From NCBI GenBank assembly GCA_963210315.1, contig OY723321.1, positions 1,104,771 to 1,168,770 on the forward strand: 64,000 nt of DNA, in the 5' to 3' direction. The number at the start of each line of letters is the position of its first letter. Position 1 is the stretch's first letter. Positions 9,288-22,237 of this stretch are shown piece by piece. This DNA is from Rhynchopus euleeides. Taxonomy: Eukaryota > Euglenozoa > Diplonemea > Diplonemida > Diplonemidae. A model generated the notes under the pieces. It worked only from the letters and a program-made list of their open reading frames with translations. It ran no database searches and was not told the DNA's origin. A program made the translations under genes and the position numbers.

Positions 9288-11622
9288 GGGGGGGGGGGGT
9301 GACGTGTGCCTGACTTGTTTTTGCATGTTCTACAGAATCATCCAACCAACCCCCAGCCCTTGTGTCTCCACCCCCCCCCCCCCCCACAAAACACCCCCAC
9401 TTGCACTGCGTCACAGCTTGGTGTTGGCTCACGTGTTTCGACTTGTTTCCGTGATGGATGTGCTACGCACGCTCCTTATTTCCCCGGAGTGGACTGCGGG
9501 CGGGTTTGCCGTGTGCCCGGGCGCCCCCCTCTTCATGAAACAGAAGCAACACCTCTTCAAAATAAAGGGCAGCCCTTATCACGGTTGTGGCCTTTGCCTG
9601 CCTGGATGGCGCTTTGCGGCGACTCCGGCAAGGCGTCGTGTGTCTTTCCGAGAAGAGAATCAAAATGTCATAATTCTGATACTCAAGTTTTGTGGCACTG
9701 ATTTGGTTCTCATGCTGCAAAATAAGCGCTGCAAACACCTTGCACTGTGTCGGACAGTTCAAAAAATGGGTGGAAAAAATACGTTCCAAAGAAAATGCGA
9801 ACGAAGTAGAATCTTGAAATCGTCAAACGAAAACAGTGCGGCTGGTGGCTCTGCTTGGGTTGTAGCTGCACTCCTCTCCGTGTCGGAATTCAAAAAATGA
9901 AAAGATGACTTCCGGATGCGCAAAAAAAATACCAGGAGAGCCTCCTCTACACCACTCCAGGATGTATCTTCTACACCGCCCCCCACTCCCCCCTACACGC
10001 ATCCTGTCTTTTGGGCGGCTCGTTGACAGCTCTTTCGACCTGCGTACCCCCCACACACAGCCCCCACCCCGCGTCACCCCCTCGCCCCTCCTTCCGAGGT
10101 CTTCCCCGTACCCACCCCTAATATTCAGCGTGGGATACGCCATGGCGGGCATGGCGTTTCAAATTCCAAATTCGAATGTGGAGGGACTGCGCTTATGTTT
10201 CGCCAGCCTTACATACGATTTTCAGTTACACCCAGCCAGCCGTACCACCCTCGTGCGTCACACACACAGCACGTTGGGTACAGTCAGCTGCCAGCACCCA
10301 CGCCCTTATGGTGCGATTCTTGGTCTGGCGGGGCGCCGTACTGTGTTTCACCTGTCCTCGCTGAGCGCCATCTCTGTGTCAGCGTGGCATGTTGTTACCT
10401 TGTTCGGACAGCTGCACTATCTCTCCTTTCCCGCTGACCGATGTCCGCCAAGGTGCCGCCACTTCTGTGGTGGGCCCATTCGGTACATTGTTCTCAAGGG
10501 TTTCTTGCGTGTCTACACCCCCCCACCCCCTTCTCTTTGATGGTTTCCTGATATTGTTTGTCAAGCAGAACGCCTTTCACGTGTGTGGCAGAAACACGCA
10601 CGCAACTAGGGGAGAGAGAGAAATAGAGAAAGCCCCAGGTGTGCACATTGGAAACAAGGCAAAGCCAGGTCCCCCTATATCCGTCGACTTCTCAGGCGCA
10701 CACCCTCTATACAGTCACAGCTGCTGCCCATCAATAGGGTGGCACTGGGTCTGGAAAGTGGCATAGCTGATCATGTCACTGATAACTCATTCCTGGGGCA
10801 GGGGCGTCTTGGCGGTGCCGAGGGAATGTGACAGTTTACCTCATGATATCGGTCGTTGAGTGGATGCCTCAAGGTGACTGGATTTGATGGTGTGGGCACG
10901 ACAGTCTCCGCAGATGGCCATGCCGAACACTTCTTTTCTGTGTTCGGCCCAAGAATTTAAAGGAATGTTCGATGCGAAGACGCCACCCCAGCGAAGGATG
11001 CCATGGGTTGTTGCTAACCCCTCAGGACGTTAGACGCCAGAAATCACAAAAGGATGTGTGTGCATCAATGGAGATGCTGGGAGCATTTATTCAATCTCTC
11101 CCCCCCTTTTTGCTTTTAATTCCCTGACCAGGCATCGGCAGTGCGCCACGCTGTCTGGCTGTCACGCTGGGCAAGGGGCTGCGACACATTGTTTTCAAAA
11201 GTAATCTGTTCTGTCAACACCAACATCAGAAAAAAACCGGGCATACCTCTGCAGCATGTAACTGTGTGCCTTGTGGGGATACAGCGTCGACCACACCAAT
11301 CGCCCGGTGTGTTCAACAGTGCCACAAAGCTCATGTGTGTGACCTGCAATGATTCTCGTCTTTGCAGGATGGGAGCTGACCGGGGACCGGCTGTGCTTGC
11401 CAGATGAGGAGTGATACGGTCATGCCAAAACGGCCCTGCTGCCGGCCCACCCCACCACCCACCACCCCACTGCACTCGCATGCGATTTTTTGTCGTGTTT
11501 TGTCCTGACCCATGCATGGCCATCACCACATCTTGCACACAGCATCCGCCTGCCCGGCATATACACACAGAGCCAAAGGAAGAGGCAGATTGAAAGCCGG
11601 TAAGCTGGAGCCTACAGCAGCA
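9288..11622. other. intergenic, no gene recognised
   Basis: Long plus-strand frames at 9304-9900 and 9905-10540 are open mainly because the DNA is C-rich. They lack the C/G-ending codon bias and show no domain I recognise. The last about 100 bp before 11623 is probably the leader of the next gene. Confidence 0.5.
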
Positions 11623-12798
11623 ATGAGTGGCACTGAAATGCCCGAGGGGGAGGAGTTCGACCAGGGGATGCGGATGGGCGAGGAGGGGGAGGACAATGAC
11701 ATCGAGCAGCTCCGGGCAAAGGTTGCGGAGATGGAGGCGCAGCTGAAGGAGGAGACGGACACGCTGGAGGCGCAGAAGGACTCCAGCGAAGGGGCGAACG
11801 ACGATGCGTCAGTCTACATCGGCCAGGTGCGCACTCACTACCACATGCATTGCACACACACGTACACATTCACAAACATGAATTGGGGGGTGGGAACCAT
11901 TTCATGTCCCTGGAAGGCTTTGCAACAGCCTTCCGGAGGTGAGGTGTATACAACGATGAGCAATGGGTTCAGGCTGTTCTTTGCAGTTTGATTTTGTGTG
12001 AACTCACGGGCAGGGGTGGGTGGGGTGTGTTGAGAGAGTGTGCGCATTGGGGGGGGGGGGGGTTTGCCAAGCCCTTCTCACACAGTTCTGGATAAACGCA
12101 CACGCCTGGCAATCCCCACCACCTCCCCCCCGCCCCTGCCATTGCCTTCTGACATACCCCCGTTTCCACCGCTCCCTCTGCCCACCCACCACTGCAGGTT
12201 GACTACTCTGCGACACCCGAGGAGCTGCACTCTCATTTCGCGGAATGCGGTGTGGTGAAGCGCGTCACTATCCTGTGCGACAAGTGGACGGGCCACCCCA
12301 AGGGCTACGCCTACATGGAGTTCGAGGAGCCCTCCTCGGTTGAGAAGGCGGTTCAGCTCAACGAGTCCAGCTTCAAGGGGCGTAACCTGAAGGTTCTCCC
12401 CAAGCGTGCCAACCAGCCCGGACACGGCAAGAAGGGCGCGAAGGGCGGGAAGGGCAGCTTCAAGGGCTACAAGGTATGCCACTGGTGATTTTTCGAAAAC
12501 CAAACCCCCCGCCCCGCCCTGGTGGACTCAGCTCAGGTTCCATTGATCTACTTTGATGCCTTTGAGAATGAGCCCACCGTGGTGTTTTTTATCTGGCCAA
12601 GCTTGCTGTCCATTGCAAACATCAATCCTGATGACCTCTTGAAAGATTCGACACCACCACCACCACCACCACCACCAACAGGGTTCCTGGTGGGACACCT
12701 ACAGCGCCGGCTACAGCCCCTATGCCGCCAGTGCTGGCTCTAAGGGCAAGAAGGGGAAGAAGGCGCCCTGGTATGCTTCAGGCAAAGGCTCCAAATAG
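11623..12798 (+). CDS. PABPN1-like: polyadenylate-binding protein 2 (PABPN1-like), 3 exons
   Basis: Exons 11623-11826, 12198-12473 and 12682-12798, all phase 0, encode 198 residues. Residues 1-60 are acidic with a coiled coil ([18 protein letters not shown]). The RRM covers about 63-135: SVYIGQVDY is RNP2 with its conserved continuation, KGYAYMEF is RNP1, and [14 protein letters not shown] plus [12 protein letters not shown] are close to the animal and plant PABPN1 pattern. A Gly/Lys-rich tail follows, and the last exon adds [12 protein letters not shown] and [18 protein letters not shown]. The family binds nascent poly(A) tails in the nucleus and stimulates poly(A) polymerase. Exon 1 ends inside RNP2, and intron 2 ends in a CAC/ACC repeat next to the acceptor. 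A hAT element lies about 270 bp downstream. Confidence 0.92.
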
Positions 12799-13373
12799 AC
12801 ACCGGGTATTTCCTGTTGCCTCGTTCCATTCCATTATTTGAGATAGTAGGAATGGTCGGAGGAGGCTGTGTATGCCAGGCAGGTCGCCAGGCACGACGGA
12901 GTATATAGTGTACCCCGTTCGGCGTGACTGCCCCTTGCACATCTGGTGTGACGGGGGGTAAGGTAGAGGCGGTAGAGAACTCGGGGCGAGGTCGAGAGAG
13001 AGAGAGAGAGTATTAAGGCAGATGCTGAGAGAAAACAGAAAGCCAACCAACCCCTCACCTGAACCAGGGGATAAGATAGGTCTGGTTTTCCGGTTTTCAA
13101 AACCAGGGTTTCCCGGTTCCCGGTTTTCTGGGGAAAAAAAAAAGGTCGGTCTCAATTTTGGCGGTTTTTTTTGTGACTTTGGGACAGTAAAACAGTCAGA
13201 AAAAACGCCATAAAAAATAGAAAGTGACCCCATCGTGATCCGCACAGAGCCCAAATAGTCCAAAGAAGGCAGAGAAGCGGAGAAGAAAAAATGGACCTAG
13301 CGGGTGGCCCGGTGGGTGGTGATGCCCTCGTCATGCGGGTCTCTTCTGTTTTGAAGGTGCACACATGGTGGAC

Positions 13374-13544
13374 TCCAGCCACCCTAGCGAGTGTCTAAGA
13401 GGGAGTCTAAGACTGCAGTCTGTACTGGAGACGGGAGTCTATTTTCCAGCTAATTTACGCCAAGACTCCCGCTAGTTGAGACTCGTGGGAGACACACGGT
13501 GTACTCCAGCGGAGGTAGGGTAACCTCCGCTGGAGTTCACCGTG
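13374..13544 (+). mobile_element. relic of a CACGGTGG-type element inside hAT copy A
   Basis: Begins CATGGTGGACTCCAGCC and ends in the complement of CACGGTGAACTCCAGCGG, the termini of the 3040-bp family, with only about 140 bp between. The right side is a 49-bp near-perfect palindrome made of two terminus copies. The same relic is in hAT copy B, so the insertion predates the spread of that hAT. Confidence 0.7.
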
Positions 13545-13957
13545 TCGTCTGCCTCTGTGCAGCGTCACTCGGTGCCATCGAATACATGGCGACAGCCCAC
13601 CAACTCGAGACAGATCTGCTTGTCTGGAGGGCTGAGACGAGAACACGAACGACTTTCAAGCAGTCTTGAAGGTCGCCAAGCCTATTGGGGGCAACTAACA
13701 GATGAGATTTGTTTGTTGCCTGTCGTCACAGCTAGGTGCCCATCTCCTCGATAACGGAATGTGTGCAGAGATCTCGTGGACCCTTTGGCCATTCTGTCGT
13801 GCACCCACTCCACCCACAACGCACACCTGTCACGAGTGGTCGCTCCCCCGTCCTCCTCCACCCTGAAGTTTGAACCCTCAAGGACCAGTGATCTCCTGCT
13901 GGCCGGGCTGCGATACAGCGAAGCCTTCCTACTTACAAGCGAATCCAGACTGTAGGA

Positions 13958-14018
13958 ACAGATGTTCACTACCGTGGCCTCCGGCGGCTGGGGGGCTCCG
14001 CCCCCCAGACCCCCCTGC
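13958..14018 (-). repeat. GC hairpin repeat
   Basis: Complement of the unit GGGGGTCTGGGGGGCGGAGC...CACGGTAGTGAACATCTGT. One of eight copies in the window; it sits within hAT copy A. Confidence 0.8.
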
Positions 14019-14259
14019 GTAACAAAATTGCACCAGACCGGTTTATTTGCCGAGAGTCCAAACTTTCAAAGCGGCTGCTGCGCCTGCCCCACCAAGCAGC
14101 CTCAGTACGACAGGACGCGCGCAGGCACCGGGCCCTCTCAGATTCTGGGAGGGTTTGCGCGGGTCGCGCGCGCCGAAGGCGCGCGCGAAAAATTTTCAAA
14201 ACCAGAAAAACCGGAAAACGGCGCCAGAAAAAAAGTCTATCTTATACCCTGACCTGAAC

Positions 14260-17200
14260 CACCACACAAAAAAAAAGCTAAAAAAAAGGATGTTCTTCTG
14301 TGTGTGTGTCAGCCCTGGGTCAGCACCCCCCCTGCCCCCCGCCACGACACCCGATCCCTGCTTCTCTCTGTCCTCGGCTATCTGTCTTGGCCCTGCCTCC
14401 ATCACGGCGGGCTGTTTCCTTTTGTCCCCCTTTTTTAGCCGTATTTTTCTTCCCCATCCCCCCCGCCCCTACCCCTCCCACCGCCCCTTCCCCAGGCTGC
14501 GTCGGCAGGGGAGAGCTTTTTTATCCATTCGTTTGTCTCTCTCAGTGTGCGAGGGCCACCCTCATCATAACCCCCAGTTCCCTCTGCCCTGCTTGGGGAA
14601 TCATCATCATCCCCCTGCCCGAGTCCATCCCAAAAATGCGATTTTTTGGAGGGGTTGGTGGGGGCGTTAGTCGAGTGAGATCTCTTCTATTGCGGTGGAG
14701 GGTGCATCGGAGACAAGGGGAAAACGACATCATCAGGGTTCGGTCTGTGCGGACCGATTCAGAATATATGGCCTTGCCGTGTGTGTGATGCGGGTTTGCG
14801 TTGTTGAGTCGCTTTTGGTGTGGATAGGCGTCACTGCAATTAAAACGCTTCTTTTGGATGTCTGAGAGGACGGAGGGCGAGGTGTGGTGTGATGGGTGAC
14901 ATGGTTCATCTGGGGGGAGGGGGGGGGGGAGGAGTGTGTCATGCATTTGATCATCTCTCTACCCCTCACACCCCATCGCCAAGCATTGCTCGGCGCTTGT
15001 ACCGATTTACTCCAATTTGGTCCAAACAACACGAATGATGGTGGAAATGGGCGGGGAGCGTGTGCTTATTGAAATCCAACTAAAGGAAATCTGCAGTCCC
15101 TTTTTTTTTGCGTATTTTTTATCCGCCGAAAAAAAACCCCCCATTTTATACCCGTTTTTCCTCACAGGATGGCTGGGAAGAAAGGCAAACCTGGATATAA
15201 GGGTGCGAGCTGGTGATGAATTGTGATTTGGGCACTGGGGGGAGGGGGGGGTGCTGGATCAGACGGGTGGTCGCGGTGGTGATGGGGGGGGGGGTGTTTG
15301 TAATTGCTGAATTGGCACGCATGCCCGCCCCCTCCAACCCCCTCCCTCCTCGCCCTCCCCTGCCCTGACCTGTCAAATTCCCCACAAAGTGAAAGTGCAT
15401 TCCGGCAGAGTACACCGCCTTCTGGATATGTGTGCACATCACTGCCTGCTCGACACGTCAGTCTGGTCAGTCCGCCGATGTCAAAAAAAAAGCTCGACGT
15501 CAGTCGCCTCTAAAGCAACACTCTGTGTGTGCTGAGGGATCCGATTGTCCTCACCATGCAAAGGGTAGAGGCATCTTGGCATCTTAGGGTAGAGGCCGGC
15601 ACCCCCGATGCACGGTATCCTCAGTTTTGAGGAGACTGGGGCACCACCTGCATCCCAGTGCCGCATCTGCATGTCAGAGGTCCTAGCTCACCATAACCCA
15701 GACACAAAGAAAGAACTGTGCTGCAACAGCAACATCCGCTCCACTAAATGATACACGAGGGGGCGGGAAGGGTGTGTGTGTGTGGGGATGGATGGGATTG
15801 GGGCGGGATGCGGCGCCGCTCAAAAAAAATGCACAGGACAATGGCAGGGCAAGCGGGGAATTTTTTTCTGTTGTGTGGCTGCGGCCGATTCGGCCCTTAT
15901 TCCTGTGGCGGGGAGGGTGGGATGTGTGGCCTGGGTGGGTGGAGTTGCGTGCGAATTTTCCGCGAGCATGGCTGCACCCCTCGTTCCTGCCTGTCCGAGT
16001 AGTGCAATGTAGTAAACCCGCTGTTCTGCAATATACGACACTCATAATACCGGAGGGTTTCCAGTGGCGGTGCATCCCACATTTAGGGAAGTGCCGGGTT
16101 GTCTCGGACAACCAATTGGATTTTTTTTGTCACGTTGTTTTTTTTGGGGGGTTTTTTGGTTTTCGTTGTCTCATCACTCATAACGCATAACATACCCCGC
16201 CTTCGCTTTTATGATGTTTTCTGCGGGGATCATAGTCATCTCTGGCACAACGGACACGGCGGGAACGGGGCAGGATGGAGAGACTGTGCTGCTGCCAGGG
16301 AGTTGACAGGGAGACTGAATGCTTATTCATTGTTGGGCATGCGCAAAACAACGCCGCAGTGAGGGGGGTGGGTGTGGTGGTGGTGGGGAGGGGGATGGGG
16401 GTGGGCCTCCGAAAACCCCCCCCACCCACCCCCACCCTCTTCCTTGGTTTCTTTTACCCATGCATGGCCCTCGCTGCCTCTTTCTATCCCCCCCCCCCTT
16501 CTCTCCTCTTCTCCCCCTCAGCGTGACGCATCCCAGAAGCGTTTCCCCCCCCCCCCTTTAACCCTCCCCCCCTCATCTGCTTGCTGCTGCCGTTGTGGTT
16601 TTGTTTCTACTGAAAATCTAGCCAAAAAAAACCAAAGGGAGCCAGCCCTCGGGTGGCTTTCTTTTCTTACCTTCGCCTTGCCCTGGAGTGACATCTTCTG
16701 GGACGGGATGAGTGGGGGGGGGGGCGGGGTGTGATGGACAGGTGTTCATCACACATGCATAGTTAGATGCATAAATGGGTTGCCGTGATACAGTGTGTCG
16801 GGCATGGGGTCAAGGCAGTGCGTCGTCAATGCCAACGGTATCTGGGGGGCACAGCGTTGGGTCGGGGTTTCAGGCATGGCATAAGTGTTGTGTGTGCGGC
16901 AGTGGAGGGGGTGGGGTGGGGGGGGTGGTGAGGAGGCGAATTCTTTTTGCTCAGCGCAACGCTGCACTGCACCAAAGAAATTTCAGCTTCACGACAGCTG
17001 TGACTCTGCCTCAGATGCTTCTTCTGACAGTGAGAGATGGAATAAAGACGCTGGCAGGGGCGGCAGGGGGATAGCTTGGGGAATCGTGCTTTCTCGGGCC
17101 CCTCAAAGAAAATATGACACTCCGTGGAGTCAGGGAGTTTTTTTTTACCGAGTTCTTCACACGGCATTTTTGTGCCGCTTTTGAAGAACACAGAAGAAGA

Positions 17201-18657
17201 GAGTCCATCCCCGCTACTGTTTTGCGCGGGGTGTGTCGTGGGGGGGTGGGAGGGGTGGGGGAGGGGAAGGGCAGTCTGTGTGTTTGAATAAAACTCGAGG
17301 GATCTATTCTCTCGCCTTGGCCTGTGCCGTAAACTCTCTTTGGCACACACACGCCTCTGTTCCCCCCCTACCCCACCCCCGCGTGCGGCCCATTTCTCTC
17401 TCTCTCTCTCTCAGCATCCCACGGCGCGGCCCACTCGCAGACACCATTGCCCGTCTTATTTTATTGCATGGAGTGCCCGGCTTCTCCGTGCTGCCCACCC
17501 CCACCCCACACATCACCCCCCCACGGCTAACATCCCCCCCTTCCCCCGCGCATTGCATTGGATGGCGTGGCCCCTCCCTGTGCGGATGTGATTTGCTCAA
17601 AGTGCCACTGACTCGCTGACCCACTGACACACAAAATCTTCATGCATGTGGTGGGGTGGGGTTGAGGTTGAGGTTGGGAGGGGCGAATCTGTGTTGCCTG
17701 CATGTTCAGTCCCACACCCCCCACCCGTGTGTTGCTGCGCACATCCCACCTCTCGTTCTGATCTGCATGAACTGTTGTGACGGTATCACGCCCTCCGCCA
17801 TCCTGCGTTGTGTGTCAACCATTCGACTTCGCCAAGCGTTGAGCTGTCGAGCGCGGCGAATCCTAGCCGTATGTCTGTCGATTTCAGTCATGTCTGCTGT
17901 TGGGTGACGGCGTCTCGGCTTCTTGAAGCACTGAAGGTGAAGCTGGTCTGTAGCGCAGGCGGTTGGTCGAACTGGGTCGCGTCTGGTGCGACGTGTCAAT
18001 CGCAGCTCCGTGTGATGGGCAGCGGCCAAGCGAGGTGCAATCGAGTCTGCGGGTGGGTGGCCGTGGTGTGGTCACAGTTAGGAGCTCTGTGGAGGGGTTG
18101 GTGTGGATCCGTACAGCACTGCCTTAAAAAGAACAAAAAAACAACAAAAATAAAACGAAAAAAACACGAGGCTCGCCAAAAAAAACAACAAAAATAAAAC
18201 AAAAACAGCAAAAAAAATATACAAAACAACAACAAAAAGATCAACACCAAAAAAATAAAAAGATCAAAAAAAAACAAAACAAAAAGAGCGAGCCCGAGAA
18301 AAAAAACAGTTAAAAAAACAACAACCCGGCAAAAAATTACCGAGCAAAATAACACCGAGGATGCTTCCCCCCACCCCACCACCCCACCTAACCCACCCAC
18401 CCTCCCCCTTCACCCTTTATCCCGTCACCTGCCGCGCAATGAGCTCTGATCCCCTCCTCCCCCACTGCCACACCCACACAACAGGCCCTATCGAGGGTTG
18501 GTACACAACACGAGACCCTTTCCTCCCCTCCCCTCCCCCCTCCCCCTCTCTCTCTCTCTTGACCCTCAGCACTTGGCCGACCCACCCCAACGTTGGCTGT
18601 GGAAGGGCGGGGGCGGCAGGGGCTTCGAAGCTGGAGGCGGCCGGATCCCCCAACAAG
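14260..18657. other. 4.4-kb stretch without a supported gene
   Basis: C-rich and G-rich simple DNA, GT repeats and unique sequence. A possible isolated terminal exon at about 15169 (CACAG then 15 codons) has no partner. Just before 18658, a CT-repeat ending CCCTCAG at 18569 looks like an intron 3' end, so the following gene may have a 5' leader intron. Confidence 0.45.
18121..18350 (+). repeat. A-rich low-complexity tract
   Basis: About 230 bp made almost only of A runs broken by C, with little G or T (AAAACAACAAAAATAAAACG type). It is unlike any other part of the window and lies upstream of the fusion gene. Confidence 0.7.
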
Positions 18658-21600
18658 ATGCCGCTGGTGGGTAAGCGACGTAAATCAACTCGCCCGGAGG
18701 TTGGGGATGACACATTCGACCCATCGGATAGGGCCGGGAGCTGTGACAGGTTCAGCACGGATGCCGATCAGACTGCGGATGAATCAACCGGAACGATCCC
18801 GGAGAGCTCAACTTCCAATGGGCCGTCGGGCCGGCTGTGGAATCAGTTTGCCATCGTTGGTGGCATCCTCTCTGTTGTCGTCTGCATGCATCACTACGGC
18901 GTCTTCTCCCTCGGGAAGGCCCCGCGCAGCTTCGTCTCCTCCTTCATCGTGTCAACCGAATCCCCTGCTGGCAAGCCCCCCGCATTCCGCGCCGCAGAGG
19001 TGTTCCATCCGTCCGAAGCCCCGAAATCGAAGTTCAAACCGCCACCCCCTGCAGAGTCGGTCATCCTTCCTGCTTCTGTCGGCGGGGGCACCCTTGTGTC
19101 GCAGGATATAACCGTCACATCGTGGAATCTTGCGAAGCCGAACAACCCCTTCGAGTATCACTTCGGTGGGAGTGCGTCGCCGGCTGAGGGTGTGCTTTCG
19201 TCCTTCTCAGAGTATATCCAGACGACGGGTGATGTTGTGGAGTCTGTCTTCACCGAGGGCTATTTCAAGGAGCTGAGTGAGACCATGGCGAGGGTGGCCG
19301 CGCTGCAGCCCTGCCTCGCAAGCAAGTGGCAGACGTACCGCTCCATGAAGCTCCAGGATTTCCTCCACCGCATCGAGGAGAAGCGGGTCATAAAGTCGAT
19401 CGAGTCCCGCACCAACCCATTCCTGCAGCTGAGGGGGGACGCGGTGTACCGCCCGACTGCTGTGGGGTGTGGGGACAACCCTGAGGACACCGCCTCGCTG
19501 AAGTCGTGGTGGGCGCAGTGGCATAAGTTTATGTTCACGACGGAGGCGCGTGGGAAGTCCTCCAGCGGGAACATCTTTGGGCTGACCCGGCAGTCGTCCT
19601 GCGTGGGGGTGGATGTGCTTGCCCTGGCGATCTACGACGCAGTCATGCTGCATGCGTTGGAGAAGTCCGGCAAGCCGTGGCGCGAAACCCGCACCGCCCT
19701 GTGCACCGCTATCCACACTGAGTCTGCCAAGAAGGTCGTGGCTGGGCTGAAGGCGCACCACGCTTCCAGCGACATCATACTGCTGCAGAACGTCAACCTA
19801 CGCACCCTCGAGGAGATCCGTGACAGCGAATTTGGGAAATCCGACTTCTCCGTGAAGGTGCCATCCCAGTTTGAATCGGACCGGCGCTACAACTCCGTCG
19901 TGCTGTTTAAGACGGGGAGGTTCATCGGGATTGTGGATGTGACGCGCGATGTCAATTTCGGCCCCGATGACCACGGCGGGAGGGTTGCCGTGTTCACCGC
20001 AACCCGCTTCGACAAGGATGCGTCGAAGATCATAGTCACATCCGCCTCAGGCCCCGCCGACATCATCACCAGGGTGCAGGACTACGCGCTCTTCAACCCG
20101 CCGATCCGCAGCTTCTTCGCCGCGCTCCACAAGCAGGACGCCCCGGATGCGTCAGGCACTGCCCATACCCCTGCGCCCCCTGCTGAAGATGGCAGCAGCG
20201 ATGGCAGCAGCCTCTCGTTCCCTTCGAACCGGCACCTGCGGGTGCTGGGCAAGCTGCACACCAGGTTCTACGTCAAGTCGCATGCGCAGAAGGCCTTCAG
20301 CGAGGGTGTGGCCCCATCTGAGAAGGCAACCAACGGTGTGAAGGCAGCCACCGAGCTCCTTGTGTTCTCTGGGGTGCACCACGAGGCTGCGTCGTCAAGC
20401 GTGTTCCTGCTGGGTGGCGGGGAGGGGGCCAGGCCGACGATGGAGCACCCGCTGATCAGCGCTGCCATCGTGGCCCAACTGCGCCCAGTGAACCCCGCCG
20501 TCCCACCCGCCAAGCTGGGGCAGATGTACGACGCGAGGCGCAAGGAGATCACGGATGCACAGTCGACGCACCCACCCACCCCGCAGCCCCCCCCGCCACC
20601 CACGTCAGCCCCGCCGCGCACGGAGGTGCCGTCTGCCCGGGTCCTGCAGAGGCTGGAGACGCAGCCGCCCAGCAAGATGACGGAGGTGAATGGGAGTATC
20701 ATCCTGCCTGCGGAGGGTGTGGGTGAGTACGTGAACGTGGATGTCGGCGAGATGTACCCAGCGGAGTCCCAGGTGCCGGGTGCGGTGACAGTCACCGCGG
20801 TGTGCGACAACGGGCTGGGGGATCGCCTGGGAAGCCTCTTCTCTGCGATCCATCTGGCGTGGACCCTCAACGCCCGGTTCCACCTCGTCTGGAATATGAA
20901 CAACGAGTGCCGCGCCCGCGCGTCGTCGCTGTTTGAGTTTGACGGGAGCTCGTCCTCCGTCGCCAACCGCTCCAGCCTGGACAACCTGGAGGAGCGGATC
21001 AAGACGAAGGTAGCGGCGTACGATGCGGTCATCACCCTGGCCCACCACTTCTCCACCGGGCATCTCGTGGGGTTCTCGGCTGGCACACACACGCCTCCCG
21101 TGGGCGATGCGCAGTGGCTGTGCGGTGAGGCGCGGAAGGTGTCCCTCGCGCCCGACGGGCAGCTTGTGCAGTGGGCCCGGGCCAGGCAGAGGTGTGTTTT
21201 GTGATGTGTGCCAAGTGTGACCTGCGGGTATTATTTTTCGATTTGGCAGCGTGGCAGAGGGGGGTGTGTCGGAGGGGTGGCCTGCCGGCGGATTTCTTCT
21301 TCTTCTTCTCTCCATCACTCAACTAGGCCTTGCCACAACACGGAAGTGGATACCGCCACGGAAGGGGGGGAAGGCAGGGGTGATGCCCCTCATCACTCAT
21401 CCCGATACCACAACCACAGGAAGGGGCTGCGGACGCACATCCTGCACCACATCGACAGGCTGGCTCAGGGGACAGACCTCGCAGGGGTATGGCTTGGCAT
21501 GATACCCCAGATCTCGTTTGCATCAGGATTTCCTTGGTGGTTGGGGTGCGTGTGTGGCTCGTGCGCCCTGTCCCGTGTGTATGGAAGCGTCAACGCATCA

Positions 21601-22237
21601 AACGAATCATCAATCAGTAGAGAAAGAGCGGCAGAGTTGAAGTGGCACTTTTGCACCCCCCCCCCCTCCCCCGCAGGTTACGAAGGCCCTGGCGCATTTC
21701 AACTTCCGGATCAACCCTGTGATCCTGCAGCGTGTGGACAGATTCTGCGAGGAGCACCACATCCACCCCAAGAACACCGTTGGGGTGCACCTGCGTGGGA
21801 CGGATGCGCGGATTCCCCTGAGGATGAAGGACGTCATCACCGACGTGCGGATCAACTTCGGAGGTCGCACCTTCTTCGTCGCGTCTGACGACAAGAAGGC
21901 GGAGGAGCTGTTCCTGTCGGAGTTTGCCGGGAGGGCTGTGAAGAACAGCATGAAGACACACTACCCGTCGAAGAAGGATAAGAATGCAGACTACCGTATC
22001 CAGGGGAAGCTCGGGGCAGGGAGGTTCAACGTGGAGCGTGACGAGGCTTCCGTTGTGGATGCGCTCACTGACATGGCCCTCCTCTCCCGCACTGAGCGTC
22101 CAATCATCGACGGCGTCCTGCGTGATTCCTCCTTCGGCAAGATGTCCACAACCCTCTGTGTCCTGCGCCTGACATGCAACGAAGAACTCGGGAAGGTCGC
22201 AGAGTCCGTCAAAGCCCCTGCGCGCCCTGGTGGTTAA
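18658..22237 (+). CDS. membrane-anchored EEP-like / fucosyltransferase-like fusion protein, 3 exons
   Basis: Exons 18658-21191, 21420-21486 and 21677-22237 join to 1053 residues (first junction splits an Arg codon, second is phase 0). A basic/acidic N-tail precedes one hydrophobic segment at about 62-82 (FAIVGGILSVVVCMHHYG), so a type II anchor is likely. About 145-610 resembles the endonuclease/exonuclease/phosphatase fold: VTSWNLA (149), DIILLQNV (371), YNSVVLFKTGRF (410), PTMEHPLISAAI (592). About 710-1050 resembles NodZ/FUT8-type fucosyltransferases: GLGDRLGSLFSAIHLA then NNEC, VGVHLRGTDAR (902; compare HxRRxD), and FFVASDDKKAEELF (932). A proline-rich linker separates the halves. A Golgi-lumen role is inference. 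In-frame ATGs at 18361 and 18439 lie in simple DNA that looks like leader, so I chose 18658. Confidence 0.72.

Larger units (their letters stand above)
13065..14251 (+). mobile_element. hAT-type element, family 1, copy A
   Basis: 15-bp terminal inverted repeats CAGGG(G/T)ATAAGATAG, flanked by a perfect 8-bp duplication ACCTGAAC (13057-13064 and 14252-14259). CAGGG ends and 8-bp duplications are the hAT hallmark. No transposase frame, so non-autonomous. The right end has a CG-rich hairpin with a TTCG loop. It contains a relic of a CACGGTGG-type element and one copy of the GC hairpin repeat. Copy B is at 44163-45342 (opposite orientation) and copy C starts at 60788. Confidence 0.92.

Noticed and set aside
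9304..10540. Two long plus-strand frames (198 and 211 codons)
   Set aside because: Composition-driven, no codon bias, no motif; a minus-strand frame is also open over 9463-9789.
15164..15218. Acceptor CACAG followed by a 15-codon frame (MAGKKGKPGYKGASW then stop)
   Set aside because: Looks like a terminal exon, but no upstream exon with a matching donor and phase could be found between 14260 and 15160.
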